A stretch of DNA of 64,000 nt from Shinisaurus crocodilurus (lineage: Eukaryota; Chordata; Lepidosauria; Squamata; Shinisauridae), in contig CM037878.1 in NCBI GenBank assembly GCA_021292165.1, forward strand, positions 289,712,971-289,776,970. The letters run 5' to 3'. The notes below the pieces were generated by a model. The model made no database searches. It was given only the letters and a program-made list of their open reading frames with translations, and was not told the DNA's origin. This document shows positions 21,725 through 33,169 of the stretch, piece after piece; position 1 is the first letter of the stretch, and each line of letters opens with the position of its first letter. A program made the translations under genes and the position numbers.

Positions 21725-21840
21725 GATGATGATGATGATTATATTTATTTGTATCTCGCCTTTTTCCCAACACTGGGACCCGAGGCGGCTCACAACCTTT
21801 AATAGGAGATAGGAAACCACTAAGCTGGTCACTCACCAGG
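21725..21840 (-). mobile_element. L2-like 3' tip with (ATG)n tail
   Basis: Reverse of an L2 3' end ('gaggcggctcacaac', 'tatctcgcctttttcccaac') with a trinucleotide tail 'gatgatgatgatgat' at the left. Confidence 0.5.
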
Positions 21841-22882
21841 ATCCATTCAATAAGACCTTTTAGCATTCTGATTTTGTACTAGATTTGAAGATGTTTATGT
21901 AGCCCTCTGTTTGGATTTGGCCCTTGCAATACCATTCAGAAAACCTTTCCTTTTTAAAAAGGAAAAATATATGTAAGGCAAATATAAAGCCACACTGTGG
22001 AAGAATTTAAACCACAGTGCTTCAGAGAGTTTGGTTTCACACAGAGTGCTAGCTACCAGGTCACATGATCCACAGAGGCTCAGGAGCAAAATCTGAAGAG
22101 CAAACAGATGAGCTAAGCTAAAGTCTCGATCTAGACGGAGAGGCGGGTAAGAAATAAATTTATTATTATCCCTACAGAGCTAAAGAGAAAAAGCCAGTGC
22201 AATTTTTCCCAAGCCATACATGGAGTTACAGGGCCTGATGTTCAGGCATCTGCCTAGGAACAGGTGGGGCTTGACCCACAAAGACAGGGAACAGGGCTGA
22301 CTTTTTCAGGATGAAGTCCTACCTGCACAGACTACTCCCCAGGAAAAGGGCACGGTGTATTTTCTGTTCAGCTAGACTACGTGCCCTGCAACACCTGTGC
22401 TTCTCTGTGAACAGCCGTGAATGCTGTAGAGCAGCATGGTTCATGCTTGGGATTTTCAGCTCTCCAAATAGAGCCTCTTGCTCTTGCCAGCCCTCCCATC
22501 ACTATCATAACCGTCTCTTTCATGCTACCTTTGCACAACGTAAATTGTTATCAGACTGATTCTTCATATGAGGGGATGTCTTCAGGTATCTGTGAGTCCC
22601 CGTGCAAGAGTTTTGCAACAGGCCCATCCAAGTGGCGGCTTGAGGCCAATGAGACTGGTGGGGCAGAGAGCAGCTCAGCAGAGGTGGGGCCAAGGGGCCA
22701 GCAGAGCAGAGCCAAGAGACAAACACTATCTAATTTTCCTACACAAAAGCAACAGAGCATCCATTGCTTTTCCTCCATGCAATCACAAACCAAAATAAGC
22801 TGTAAAAAAGAAAGTCCACGGCTATTTTCCTGCAACCCCAGACCCACCTAAACACACACTTTTCTTTTCCTTCTTTCTTTCC
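21841..22882. other. Unassigned stretch
   Basis: Overlapping frames at 22417-22851 on both strands have no family resemblance; none has convincing splice sites. Confidence 0.35.
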
Positions 22883-23060
22883 TTTTTGAGCAAGATGTGG
22901 TGATTGTGTGGCAGCAGCATTTCTCTCTGAGCAAGATATTGCAGTGGGCTTGGGAACAGGAAGCAGAAATGGGTCTGATAAAAATTCCCAAGCCCACTGC
23001 AATATTTTGCTCAGAAAAAATGCTACAGCCCCACAACCACCAGATCATGCTCAGAAAAAA
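22883..23060. repeat. Foldback element, about 74-bp arms, 30-bp loop
   Basis: Arm 22883-22955 pairs with arm 22986-23060. The innermost pairing 'tgcagtgggcttggga' / 'tcccaagcccactgca' is perfect; outward pairing has scattered mismatches. Each arm contains GAGCAAGAT-like words twice, so the arm itself looks like an older direct duplication. Probably a MITE; no target duplication seen. Confidence 0.8.
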
Positions 23061-23192
23061 TAACCCACTGTCTAAGCTATGGGATGAACAGAAAGAGCCA
23101 TAGAGGCCACGGGGGCCCAGTCAGGGTAAGCAAAATCTTTGCTTTAAATTGCACAAGTCACCAGAAGCACAACTTAAATCATACAGACTACA

Positions 23193-23371
23193 GCCCAGGC
23201 CTGTGGCTCATGCTGGCTCAGCTTGTCTGAGCATGGAAAGCTAAGCAGGGTCAAGCCTGGTTATTACTTGGATGGGAGACCCCTCCTCTAGTTTCCTGCA
23301 CTGAGCAGGGGGTTGGACTCGATGGCCTTGTAGGCTCCTTCCAACTCTATGATCTATGAGATCTATGAGAC
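23193..23371 (+). mobile_element. 5S rRNA-derived SINE with CR1-type tail, longest copy
   Basis: The 5S part 23193-23281 keeps all three internal promoter elements: 'gaaagctaagcagggtc', the intermediate 'cctggttattac', and 'ttggatgggagacc'. It is joined after 'ccctcctctagtttcctgca' to a CR1-like 3' block 'gttggactcgatggccttg'. It ends in CTATGATCTATGAGATCTAT. Pol III promoter intact by eye. LINE-mobilised; CR1 is the likely partner by its 3' end. Confidence 0.92.
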
Positions 23372-23534
23372 CCCCACAGCAATCCCATAGCCAAAGCAAC
23401 CCCAACCCCACCCAGATGAATTTGTGTACCTTGGTTGGCTGTGTACCTTGGTACCCCCATTTTCTTTATCTCCCCCAACCCCGGGGGGGGGGGAACCAAA
23501 ATAAAAACAAGACATGCTGCTTGCTGCTCTTCCC

Positions 23535-24056
23535 CCTTCTCTTCAAAAAGTAGGCTATTATACGGATAAACTTTGTATTGGAACACTCTTTAATATTTAC
23601 TGATGTACATGCCCTCTTAAATTATCTACCTGCTTCCTGGAAGTTAATGCATGGTCAGTGCAAATGAATTCTCCGCACACTTTTGACAGCTAAAAGACTG
23701 ATATTACAACACTGGAAGGATAAACACTCACCTCCTATAATACAATGGATTGAGGACCTTAAAATGCTTTCAACATTTGAACGGGTGGCATATAGACACA
23801 TATATGGATATTTGGTCTGCCTTCGTTGAAGTGTATGTATAATTCTTAGAAAGCTGTATCTTCTCATATATATATATATATATATATGTGTGTGCACATA
23901 CATTTCATATGCATGTACTGAATTAGATATATTCAAATTTATGTCGTTACAGATTTTTTCTTCTTTTTCTTCCTTATGGTTTCGTTTTGTTTAAATTTTA
24001 TAATTAAAATTAATTTAAATAAATAAATGAAGAAAGAAAGAAAGAAAGAAAGAAAG
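23535..24056 (+). pseudogene. L1/Tx1-clade LINE ORF2 C-terminal fragment with 3' UTR
   Basis: The frame near 23680-23820 reads AKRLILQHWKDKHSP then IQWIEDLKMLSTFERVAY, which resembles the extreme C-terminus of L1-clade ORF2 proteins. A (TA)n(TG)n run, an AT-rich UTR and a tail of AAATAAATAAATGA plus (GAAA)n follow. The related 44-kb L1 has the same C-terminal layout. 5'-truncated. Confidence 0.65.
24028..24056 (+). repeat. (GAAA)n microsatellite
   Basis: Seven uninterrupted GAAA-type units at the end of the L1-like tail. Confidence 0.9.
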
Positions 24057-24408
24057 TGCTCAGGTCTGGGGGGAAAAACCCAAGAAAAAATTCTGCCGCT
24101 CCTGCTGTTCATCGTCATTGGACCTGGAGCCTGGATCTTGGCTCCTCTCTCTTCTCTTCTCTCTCCCCTCCTCTCCTAACTTCTTGCCTAGGTGATCTGC
24201 TGCTGCAGGTCCCCCATACCAACCAGAGAGAGAAGGCTGGGGAAAGGGGGCGCTTTTTAATTGCTTTGATTGGCCCAGTACAGGTCACCTGACCCATACT
24301 GTGGTTGCTATGCAACCACAGCACGGGGCATCCAGGAGTACCCTCCACTGTAAAGCCCTGGAGGAGGTGCCTTCCTCCGCTCTGTAAAGAGAGTGCCTCA
24401 GCTATTTC

Positions 24409-24566
24409 ATTTCATAGATTTCATAGATGATAGAGTTGGAAGGAGCCTACAAGGCTATCGAGTCCAACCCCCTGCTCAATGCAGGGAACTAGAGGAGGGG
24501 TCTCCCATCCAAGTAATAACCAGGCTTGACCCTGCTTAGCTTTCCACACTCAGACAAGCTGAGCCA
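24409..24566 (-). mobile_element. 5S rRNA-derived SINE with CR1-type tail
   Basis: Minus copy. The reversed 5S blocks are 'ggtctcccatccaagtaata' and 'accctgcttagctttccac'. The CR1-like block is 'ctatcgagtccaacccc'. The tail at the left is 'catttcatagatttcataga'. Confidence 0.9.
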
Positions 24567-25755
24567 CAGGATTCTATGGGAGATCATCACACTCCCTGGA
24601 TGCCCTCAGGATGATCTGCAGCACACACACACAGTGCAGAACTCAGAGAGACAAGACTGGAAGGAAAGAAGGACAGCAGCAGCCAGCATAGCACAATGGC
24701 ACCACATGAGAGATCGGAGAGAGTATGGGGGGCTCTGGGGGGGGGACACGGACGACACCACCTTGAACACACTTTAATTAGCACCATGCCACTGGGCAAG
24801 ATGTTTGCCCTTCCCCCTCAATGAGACCGCATAGCTCATTTGTTTCCTTGATTCAAAATCCCTAAATCAGGCAGACCAAGGGACCAGCTTGGTGGGCATT
24901 TAAACATGCACGGGCCCCAGGTAACTGCCCAACCTTACTAGGTAATCATGCTGGCCATTTCCTTCCCCACTCATGTCATACTACTCCCTATGCCTATAAC
25001 CACAGCTTAACCACTCCATCAAACCACACCCCTAATATCTTTAAAGATTCCTGCTCAGAGTCCAGTTCTTCTGAAAAGCCTTTTATAGACCTCTTTATCT
25101 TCACCCTTCCTGCCCCACTGTGAGCCAATTAATTCTCCACTCCCGCATGCACACCTGTGGTCTCCCTTAATCTTTGCCCTGCCTGTTTTAGAATGCAGGC
25201 CACAATAGTAACAGCAAAAGAACAGTTTTCCTTACTACAACTCACGGTTTATTTAAATAAATTTATCTAGTTTACTTATCTGGTTGTGAAAATGTTTTGA
25301 AAGTGCACAAGTAGTAATCAGCAGTAGAGAAGTAAAATTTCCGGAAATTTTGAAGCCATGGGGAAAAACTTGTTCCATCACATGTGGTGGCAATGGCTGG
25401 ATAATATACAGTGTTTCTTTCACATGTGGGTTTTAGAACTACCGTACATTAATTGACTGCTGCAGCATCTAACCAGGACCAGGCGAGAAACACAGGACTC
25501 TATAGAATGAAACCAAACTGTCAAGAATACACATTTTCTTCACATATTATAAGCTGGTTACTCTAGCCACTTCTTGAGAAATTGAGTGTGATTTGGAGCA
25601 TCCCTAAATGTCAACCAGTAAAAGATAGATTTGATCAATATTTAAATAAGGAATGGAAGAAATAACTATGCTGGGAATCTTACAGAGATGATTAAAATTT
25701 TCCTACCCACTGCTTCAAAATGTCCACAAATTGTACGACTCTAGTCTTCCTATAA
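24567..25755. other. Unassigned stretch
   Basis: 25050-25200 has L2-like words ('cttctgaaaagccttttat', 'ccctgcctgttttagaatgc') but too few to call. The rest shows no gene or repeat. Confidence 0.35.
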
Positions 25756-25996
25756 GACCCAGTTCACACGAAACAGCAAATCATGGGTTATTGTTGGGTT
25801 AACCACTAGGTTGTTTATCCCCTAAACAAGTCAGTGCTCTGGGTTCGTACATCACACTCACAACCTATGACCCATCATAGGTTGTTAATTAAAAGAAGAA
25901 GCGAGGAGTACATGGGAGGCGGCACGCTCGCTCACTCCTGCTTGACAAAGCGTGGGTTAATTAACCCATGATTTGCTGTGACCCGCATACTGGCCC
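25756..25996. mobile_element. MITE with TAA target duplication (PIF/Harbinger-like)
   Basis: The ends are GACCCAGT (left) and its inverted partner GGGCCAGT. Inner inverted pairs are 'cagcaaatcatgggtta' and 'taacccatgatttgctg'. TAA flanks both sides (25753-25755, 25997-25999), the target type of PIF/Harbinger elements. 241 bp, non-coding. Confidence 0.7.
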
Positions 25997-26526
25997 TAAA
26001 AGTCTTCCTATTACATAGTTTTTAGAAATTATTTTGAGGGAGTAAAAACTGGATAGCAATATATGAACACCTTGCCTTGTGCATTATATTCATCATTCTA
26101 AAAGAAAATATTTCATTATCAAAATTGTTCAATTTTTCAGAAAAAAATTAAAAAGGTCCTTGGGGAAAAAGCAATCCCCCCTAATTTTTCTGGGTTTTTT
26201 TCCCCAGGCCTTCACATCTCCAATTAGCAGCATGCTTAGAGTTCGCAATTATTGAATGACTACACAGAAAACATGAATTTACCAATGCAAAATAAAAACT
26301 GCAACCATTTTGAAATGAGTACTGCCATTTGTAGCACTCATCTGTTAATCCAAGCAAAATAACTTTCCATTTTATTGCATACTATAATCTTAAAGCACCC
26401 AAGAAATACTGCACATTTTTTACAGTGTCCTTCTCAACATGTAGGTAACTTGTATTGCAGGCTCTAGGATCAGGAAATAGAATTGGGTGAAATGTAACTG
26501 AAGGATAAAGTGTATTGGTATGGTAC
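25997..26526. other. Unassigned AT-rich stretch
   Basis: No repeat recognised; would be intronic if the adjacent exon candidate is real. Confidence 0.35.
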
Positions 26527-26624
26527 CTTGTATAGATGAAGTATATCCTGCAGCTGAAAATAGTCCCAAACGTATTCCGTCTATGGCTGTGGGGCAGGTG
26601 GGGTCTTCACAGCATTCCACAGTC
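26527..26624 (-). CDS. Candidate host-gene internal exon (98 bp), gene unknown
   Basis: On the minus strand a pyrimidine-rich acceptor (ttttctttcctaccctag) precedes a stop-free 98-bp segment, which is followed by a donor-like CAAG|gtacca. Split as 1+96+1 bases it encodes a Cys-rich start, VECCEDPTCPTAIDG, then IRLGLFSAAGYTSSIQ. It sits in sequence free of transposons, unlike other frames in the window. I do not recognise the gene. The donor is only moderate. The frame also stays open on both sides, so an ORF by chance is possible; the Cys pattern and paired splice signals are what favour an exon. No neighbouring exon was found in the window. Confidence 0.4.
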
Positions 26625-27039
26625 CTAGGGTAGGAAAGAAAATAATGCTATAAGCAACAGTAAGAGATAGAGAAAACTAAAATTGCTGAGAAAGAGCAAA
26701 ACCATGAAGAACTAGAGCCTTATCTGGAAGTCTGACTGGCAGCATACTGGTATCAACTATCGTGAAGAGTTTGATGTCCCTTAATCTTAGGCTTGCCAGC
26801 TTTTTTCTTGGCAAGCTTTTAACAGTTGCATAACGGCAGCTGAAACCTTCCCCATGACTGCATCTCCAAACTGGCAAAAGCTTCACCTGCAGATCTTTTT
26901 GGTTGTTATACAGCTGTTAGGCACAGGAGCCTTGCCAGCAAAGAAGCTGGCAACCTTACTTATTTTCCTTTGATCAACTAATGACAGACCAGTACTGGAA
27001 TTATGGTAGAGAACCTTCCCACATTTTAAGGATATAACA
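26625..27039. other. Unassigned stretch upstream of the exon candidate
   Basis: No repeat or gene recognised. A minus frame at 26677-26886 lacks family resemblance. Confidence 0.35.
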
Positions 27040-27115
27040 AATCAACCACCCAGAGAGCTTCGGCTATTGGGCGGTATAGAGATTATGATGATGATGATGA
27101 TGATGACTGATGATG
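27040..27115 (+). mobile_element. L2-like 3' tip with (GAT)n tail
   Basis: 'accacccagagagcttcggc' then 'tattgggcggtatagag', followed by repeated ATGATG (27087-27108). Only the last 80 bp of the element remain. Confidence 0.75.
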
Positions 27116-28289
27116 ACGAACGACAATAACAATAATAATCCTGCGAGGGGGGGAAGAAATCTTAAGGAAAGGGTCTCAATAGGACATAAAAAATAGCAGC
27201 CTACCAAAAGTCACCTGCTTTTCAGCCCACTTTTATTTCCAGCCTCAACATCAAGGTTATTTTTAAAAAGGCACCTACCATTCAGGCAAATAATACTACC
27301 CAATAATATATGACCAAAACTAACCCCAATAAAATGAATAAGATATGGGAAATGGAGATACTGGATCTTGGCTATTAAAGTATTAATGAAGTTTATCAGG
27401 TACCAGCACTTTCAGGATTAGAATCCTGATTCTTGAATCTGGAGGCAGTGGCTAGGGTTGACACGCTGGTCAACGCTACTGTGTAGGTGGTAGTTTACTT
27501 TTTATTTCACCATTGTGTCATTTATTAGCAAGACCAGGAGCGAGGGCTGTTTCCTCCAAAGTCCTGTAGTAGTCGCGGGCCAATCAGGGAGCATAGTAAA
27601 GTTTCTGTTGGTGACCTATTATACTGTATATAACTCCAGGCAAACAAAGAACATGCAGTTATCAGTTGCAAGAGTGGCTGTCCATGACCACCTACAACTC
27701 TACGAAGGTACCAAAGGGCTTACTCTACTATGTGGGATTAGACTCCGATCTAAGGGGGGAAAGAACTGAAGATATTGGTTGAAGTAAAACACAATAAATA
27801 CTGCTGTGAGCAAGATATTAACACATAGAGATATTCACATGGAGAGAGTGGGGAAAGCCAAAATATTTTGTGTTCTTCCAAGCAAGTTAATGCTTTAAAA
27901 ATAACTGACCATTATTTGACAATATATGACTGAAATCTGACCAGCAAAAAAAAAACTTCTTTTTTTACTGTGAAATGCCCAACCCTACCACTACAGGAGC
28001 AGTAGGACTTTCCTATCAGTCTCTGTTCTTGGGTGCTGATGGAGTCCCCAGCCCATCCTTCCAACTGGTAGAGGGGGGGGGGGACGACAGGATTCTATAA
28101 ATATCCTGGGTCAGATCTGCACCCAACCCTGGCATTCACTGAAGACCTACCAGAAAGTAAAGTCTTACCTCTCTGCTCGGACCAGTTTTGACACTGTTGC
28201 TCCTACCTTTGGCTCTTTACCCACTGCTACAGATTGCTTCTCTAGGTACTAAAACTCTAGCTCAATCTTCTTGGACCACAGCAACTGTC
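27116..28289. other. Unassigned stretch
   Basis: No recognised feature. A G-run at 28074-28083 and an A-run near 27945 are the only simple repeats. Confidence 0.35.
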
Positions 28290-28720
28290 TCACCCTTGGA
28301 ACCAAGATGAATGTTACGGAATCAATAGACTGGATAAAAATACTTACTGCTGGGCATCATATCACTCCACAGTTCTTTACAATGTTAGGGTTTATTGATG
28401 AAGGAATTTCAAGTACCTACAAGAATATGCTTACTGCTGCAAGGCTAAACACAGCACGATACTGGAAAAATTCAAAACCCACTACAGATTGAGGACAGAT
28501 TGCTTAAACTATAGAACACCTTGCCTTTAGAGAAGATATCACAAGCCTGAACCAGGCATGGCAGATTGAAAAGGAGAGACTGCTCTATCCTTGGAATGGT
28601 GGCCACTGACAATTTTTTTAAAAATCTGTCCATGTATCATATATGAAACCCCAAATATACAGAAGGTTAGCTATCTATTAGAATATAGGAACTTTTTAGA
28701 AAAATAGGGAATAGCATGCA
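28290..28720 (+). pseudogene. L1-clade ORF2 C-terminal fragment
   Basis: The translation near 28430-28470 gives NMLTAARLNTARYWKNSKP, similar in layout to the 44-kb L1 (LLAAGRLLIARNWK). The following frame is broken. Old copy with no visible tail. Confidence 0.6.
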
Positions 28721-28878
28721 ATAAAGGAAGAGTGGTACAGGGAACAGTGAGGGTAGGTACGGAGAGACACGTTTGGCTTTGATTTCTGCATTTCTTCTAA
28801 GTTTGCATTTAGAAAATTATTACATTCTTATAAAAATGTTAACAGTTTAAAATATTTAATACTCATCTCCCAGACAGA

Positions 28879-29114
28879 AGAATCATAGAATCATAGAATC
28901 ATAGAAAAGTAGAGTTGGAAGGGGCCTACAAGGCTCGAGTCCAACCCCTGCTCATGCAGGAATCCAGGTCAAAGCATCTCTGACAGATGTCTGTCCAGCT
29001 GCACCTTGAATGCCTCCAGACTGGGAGAGCCCACCACCTCCCTAGGTAGTTGATTCCATTGTCTTATTGCTCTGACAGTCAGGAAATTTTTCCTGATGTT
29101 TAGGTGGAATCTAG
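28879..29114 (-). mobile_element. CR1 3' end
   Basis: Begins with GAATCATAGAATCATAGAAT (reverse of the CR1 octamer tail). It continues with 'ccttgaatgcctccagactg' and 'cagtcaggaaatttttcctg', the reverse of 4050-4170. It abuts an L2 piece on its right. Confidence 0.9.
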
Positions 29115-29771
29115 GTTAACATGGCTTGGGACCGCAATACCTGATGGAACGCCTCTCCCAACCACAATCTACCGGGACACTACGCTCAGCATCTGAGGCC
29201 TTCCTCTGACTGCCGCCCCCAAGGCAGGCTTGGAAGGCGGCAACAAGGGGGAGGGCCTTTTCTGTGGTAGCCCCACAACTGTGGAACTGACGCCCGCCTG
29301 GCGCCAACTTTACTATCCTTTCGCGCCAGGTAAAAACTGCCCTCTATGCTGAGGCATTTAATAGCTGCAAATAGCATATGGGGTGGTGGTTATGTCATCC
29401 TTTTATCCAGTCTATTTCTTACATCTGTCTTAGCTATTTAAGTAATTCTAAAAGTGTTAAAATGTTTGAGTAAATTTTTGATGTTTTTATTGTTTGTAAT
29501 TTATTTATTTATTTATTTATTTTATTTACAGCACTTTTACCCCGCTCTTCAGCCAAAAAAGGCTCCCAGAGTGGCTTACAAAGATTAATATTAGACAGTC
29601 CCTGCCCTCAGGCTTGCAATCTAAAAGACATGACACAATACAATACTGTATTTTATTGTACAATTGTATTTTTATTGCATAATTGTATTTTATTATGTAA
29701 TTTTATAATTGTTGTAAACTGCCCAGAGAGCTTCAGCTATTGGGCGGTATAGAAATGGAAATAATAATAAC

Positions 29772-29802
<31 letters not shown>

Positions 29803-29803
29803 T
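29115..29803 (+). mobile_element. L2-like LINE 3' region, interrupted, with (AAT)n tail
   Basis: Parallels the L2 at 39280-39740: 'gatggaacgcctctcccaac', then 'gcggcaacaagggggaggg', then a T-rich UTR. After an inserted opposite-strand tip (29510-29640) it ends with TGCCCA (29720-29725) / TGGGCGG (from 29741) and an (AAT)n tail. Confidence 0.82.
29510..29640 (-). mobile_element. L2 3' tip nested in L2-like LINE
   Basis: Left (ATTT)n tail, then the reverse of a classic L2 3' end: 'cccctgccctcaggcttgc'-like block at 29601-29620. Inserted on the opposite strand. Confidence 0.6.
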
Positions 29804-29842
29804 ACAAATGAGGGGGGAAGACTAAACTCAAGTGCATTGGTG

Positions 29843-29978
29843 CCCGTCAGTGGGCAACTTGTGACCCTCCAGATGTTTTGGCCTACAACTCCCATCAGTC
29901 CCGTCCGGCATAGCCAATAGTGAGGGATGGTGGGTTGTAGACCAAAACATCTGGAAGGCCACAAGTTGCCCACCCCTG
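29843..29978. mobile_element. Palindromic hAT-type MITE
   Basis: Left arm 'tgggcaacttgtgaccctcc', right arm 'ggccacaagttgcccacccc'; inner arms 'acatctgg' and 'ccagatgt'. Flanks CATTGGTG (29835-29842) and CCTTGGTG (29979-29986) match at 7 of 8 bases, as expected for hAT target duplication. Confidence 0.8.
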
Positions 29979-31427
29979 CCTTGGTGGTTCAAAAACAGGC
30001 AATTCTTGGCACTGGTGGGGGAGATAATCTATTTAACAGGTTTTGGAAAAGATTGCACAACTAGAAGTGTAAAAGAAAGGCAGAGAGGACAAATCAGTTA
30101 CGTTTTTATTTTATAATAAGCATATGACTCCTAGAAAATTGCTGCTTATATTAGTGTCTCGTTGACAGTTCAGAGACCTCTCAAAATCCAAAGGAGCACA
30201 TTCATAAGCCCTGACAAACAGCATTTTCAAGGAGAAGCATAAGCACATGCAGCAGACTGGGCAAACACAGTCACATCAACCTGTGCAATCTCTCAGCATC
30301 CTGCCCTTGGGCACCTTCCTCATTCCAAATTGCATTCCTAATTTCCGGGAAGCCATCTAATATAATTCAACTTCGTTTTATTAAGCCAGTTTCAGAAATG
30401 CTATTTGTCAAGGCAACTGGGGACACAGGCTCACTTCCAAGACTGTTGGAACACGCTGCTTGAAGTTGGACAAAGAGCAATAATAAGCAAGGCTCATTGA
30501 ACAGACTTTCCAGGTCAAGGAAAAGGAGCCATCAAGCCCAGTACTGAGTCAGAGGAAAGTATATGCTCCAACTGATTACGGAGTAATGCACACCCTGTCA
30601 TTCCCTCTTAGCTTTCTACAGTTTAAAGTTTACGTATTTTGATTTATAGCTCACCCTATTCCAAGAACTCAGGGTGGATTACAGTGACAAAAAGAAAGCA
30701 TACAAGTGCATGGAGATCTATTTGCCAACAGACATCAGTTAAACATCCATAGTGGGGATGTCAGACTGTGGCTCGTGGAAGCTTGGTACTGCTGCCACTG
30801 CGTTTAAAAAATTAAGTACGATTAAAACATGTCCTGGTGCACCCCTGTGGATTAAGGATGGTCCTGGATACTATGCACAAATATATGCTATTGGTGTGCC
30901 ATCTGCACTACTCAGATGTACAAGATGCAACTATGGCTGTACCCTTTGGAACACAGAATCAAAACACAAATGTTAAGTCATCCGCATCCCGCTGTTACCA
31001 ATTCAATACAACATCCAAAACCACTTTTACACCCGCTCTTCAATCCCACCTTCTCTCTTGCCACAACCCAGAAAGTTCTAGAAGAGGTGGTGATGGTGGC
31101 CCAAACAGAGCATCTTCTTCAGGGATTCCAAGAGGAAGGGAAGGAAAAGGTGTTTGGTGGAGTTCTACGGAGGGACTGGTGGGAAGCAAGGTGGGAAGTG
31201 TGCCAATGTAGGCTACAAACTCATTGAGGGAGGAGGGAGACATGAAGGCAGGAAGTGAAGTTAGGAGGAAGGTGCAGTAATGAGAGGTGTGGGATGGCTG
31301 TCAGGGAGAGAGGAGCAGCAACATAAACTATCATGCCTTCTGGTTATTAGCCTTATGAAGGCTTCAGCAGGTGATTTCAGATTGGTTTCACAGCTCTGGC
31401 CACCTACATTCTGTGTGATGCCCAGTG

Positions 31428-31431
<4 letters not shown>
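29979..31431. other. Unassigned stretch
   Basis: A short reversed L2-like tip near 30630-30690 ('agctcaccctattccaag') is the only repeat suspected. Confidence 0.35.
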
Positions 31432-31466
<35 letters not shown>

Positions 31467-31500
31467 ACCGGCGTACACACACACACACACACACACACAC
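31432..31500. repeat. Palindromic microsatellite (GT)n-centre-(AC)n
   Basis: About 18 GT units, a short centre GTACACCGGCGTACAC, then about 13 AC units. The two arms are exact inverted repeats, so the whole is a near-perfect palindrome of alternating purine-pyrimidine. Confidence 0.95.
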
Positions 31501-32493
31501 CTACTTTATATTTCTTAGGTATCCCATGAACGCATAACCTGAATACACAAAGTGCTTGCCTACAGCACTCACTGGGTGGACCATGCCCAGAGGGTTGAGC
31601 AGCATTGCTAGCCTGTGCCTCAGAGATCAGGGCCTTCATGCATACCAGATTTTGGCACTGTCACCAGCATCTTTTGGTCTATCAACAAAACCTCCTGTGT
31701 CAGCAAGAAAAGGAGCTTCCTAGGGTGGAATTTCTCACGTGCCACAAAAGGCCTTGCTCCCCAATTTACAGTCTTTATGAACATGAACCTGGCACTGCAG
31801 GAGGCTGGATCATGGGATGTATTACCACATTTAGCTTCCCTCCCTTCGCACATAAAAAAAATGGCTGATACCTACAGAAGTTTCAAAGGCAACTTATGAT
31901 GGAACCCTCAAGTGACAAAAAACCCAAGACTGTCAACATCAACAAAGCAGGAAAAATTCAGTAACTACAGTAATGTGGCCAGATAGAAGTAGTTAAAAAC
32001 AGGTGATCCTGCACTAATCAACCAAGGTGTGAGGCTTCCACTGAGGAGCCTTTTTGATCCCGCTTACTTGGAAAGCCTATTTCTGTGAAGCTGCTTCTTC
32101 CATCAGTAAGAAAAGCCCAGCAGCTACAACTTCCAGTTGCTTAATGAGGCTCTCCTTAGAAACATGTCTAAGAGTACTGCAGTGCCAGTCAATAGCTGTA
32201 CATCATATGCTGAAAGATGGCAGTAAAAAGATTTTTCAAACCTTCCATCTTCTTCCTGATGGAAATAAGGCTCATTGCCGACACAGCAGGAAATGATATC
32301 TTTGGATTTCTGAGAGCTAAGTACAATATGAGCCAAAATAAAAGGAGTGTCTTACTATGATGCCATAACTCATGGTGAAGGTCGGTGCTAAAATCTGTAA
32401 AACACACACACCAACCACTCTATTCCTCCTTGTGCTTGCTGTAAGGTTATTCACCTTACGAGGAAACAGTAAAGAATGCAGCCTATTAATGAA
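31501..32493. other. Unassigned stretch
   Basis: No recognised gene or repeat; several short frames on both strands lack family resemblance. Confidence 0.35.
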
Positions 32494-32655
32494 AAGAGAA
32501 TTTATATCCTGCCTTTCCTCCAAAGAGCTCAAGGCAGCAGCGTACATCGTTCTCCCTGCCCACCTCCAACATTTTATCCTCACAACAACACTGTGAAGTA
32601 GGTTAAGCTACCACAGCACTTCACCACTATCACCCAGTCTCTGCTTCTGCTTTTA
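32494..32655 (-). mobile_element. tRNA-derived SINE (type A-like), old
   Basis: 'tatatcctgcctttcctcc', 'cattttatcctcacaacaac' and 'gtgaagtaggttaagct' match the reversed type A body. The head is decayed. Confidence 0.65.
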
Positions 32656-33169
32656 GAAAAATTATGATACCAGTCTGTTGCTCCTCCTTGCTCCTTCACA
32701 GCCAAGACTGAGTAGATCCCTTCACATAACAGATCCCTTTACACAAATTAGGGCCCATTATTTTGTTACCAGATTGGCTGCTCCTTAATTAACAGCCCTG
32801 CAGCTATCACAACCAGATTGTTAAAAAAAACACTTAAAAGAATGGGCTTTCCCACCTTTTCAATCAATGCATGCTTGTGGATGAAACAGGAATTCTTATC
32901 TGTGCCAGTGATTGGGAGCATGAAAGAGAGAAGCGGCAGTTATTCTGAATTAGTTAGTCCAAAGTGCAAGGATTTCAGGTAGTGCATGTGGCAAAAGCTA
33001 TACAAGTCTTGAAGGTTACCCATCAACTACCAGAGAGACTACTGAAGTGGTATGGCTGTTGCAACCTTGCAAACAACATCAAAAGTACTTGCCTACACAC
33101 ATTTACCTATTAGTAATTTGTGACATCAACAGATTCTCTCCCAATTTTACCAAAAAATTCCTTCCTGAT
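32656..33169. other. Unassigned stretch
   Basis: 'cacataacagatccctt' / 'acacaaattagggcc' region; no family recognised. Confidence 0.35.

Noticed and set aside
23193..23281. 5S rRNA gene
   Set aside because: Only the promoter-containing 3' half matches well, the 5' stem is not conserved, and every copy continues into the same linker and CR1-like tail.
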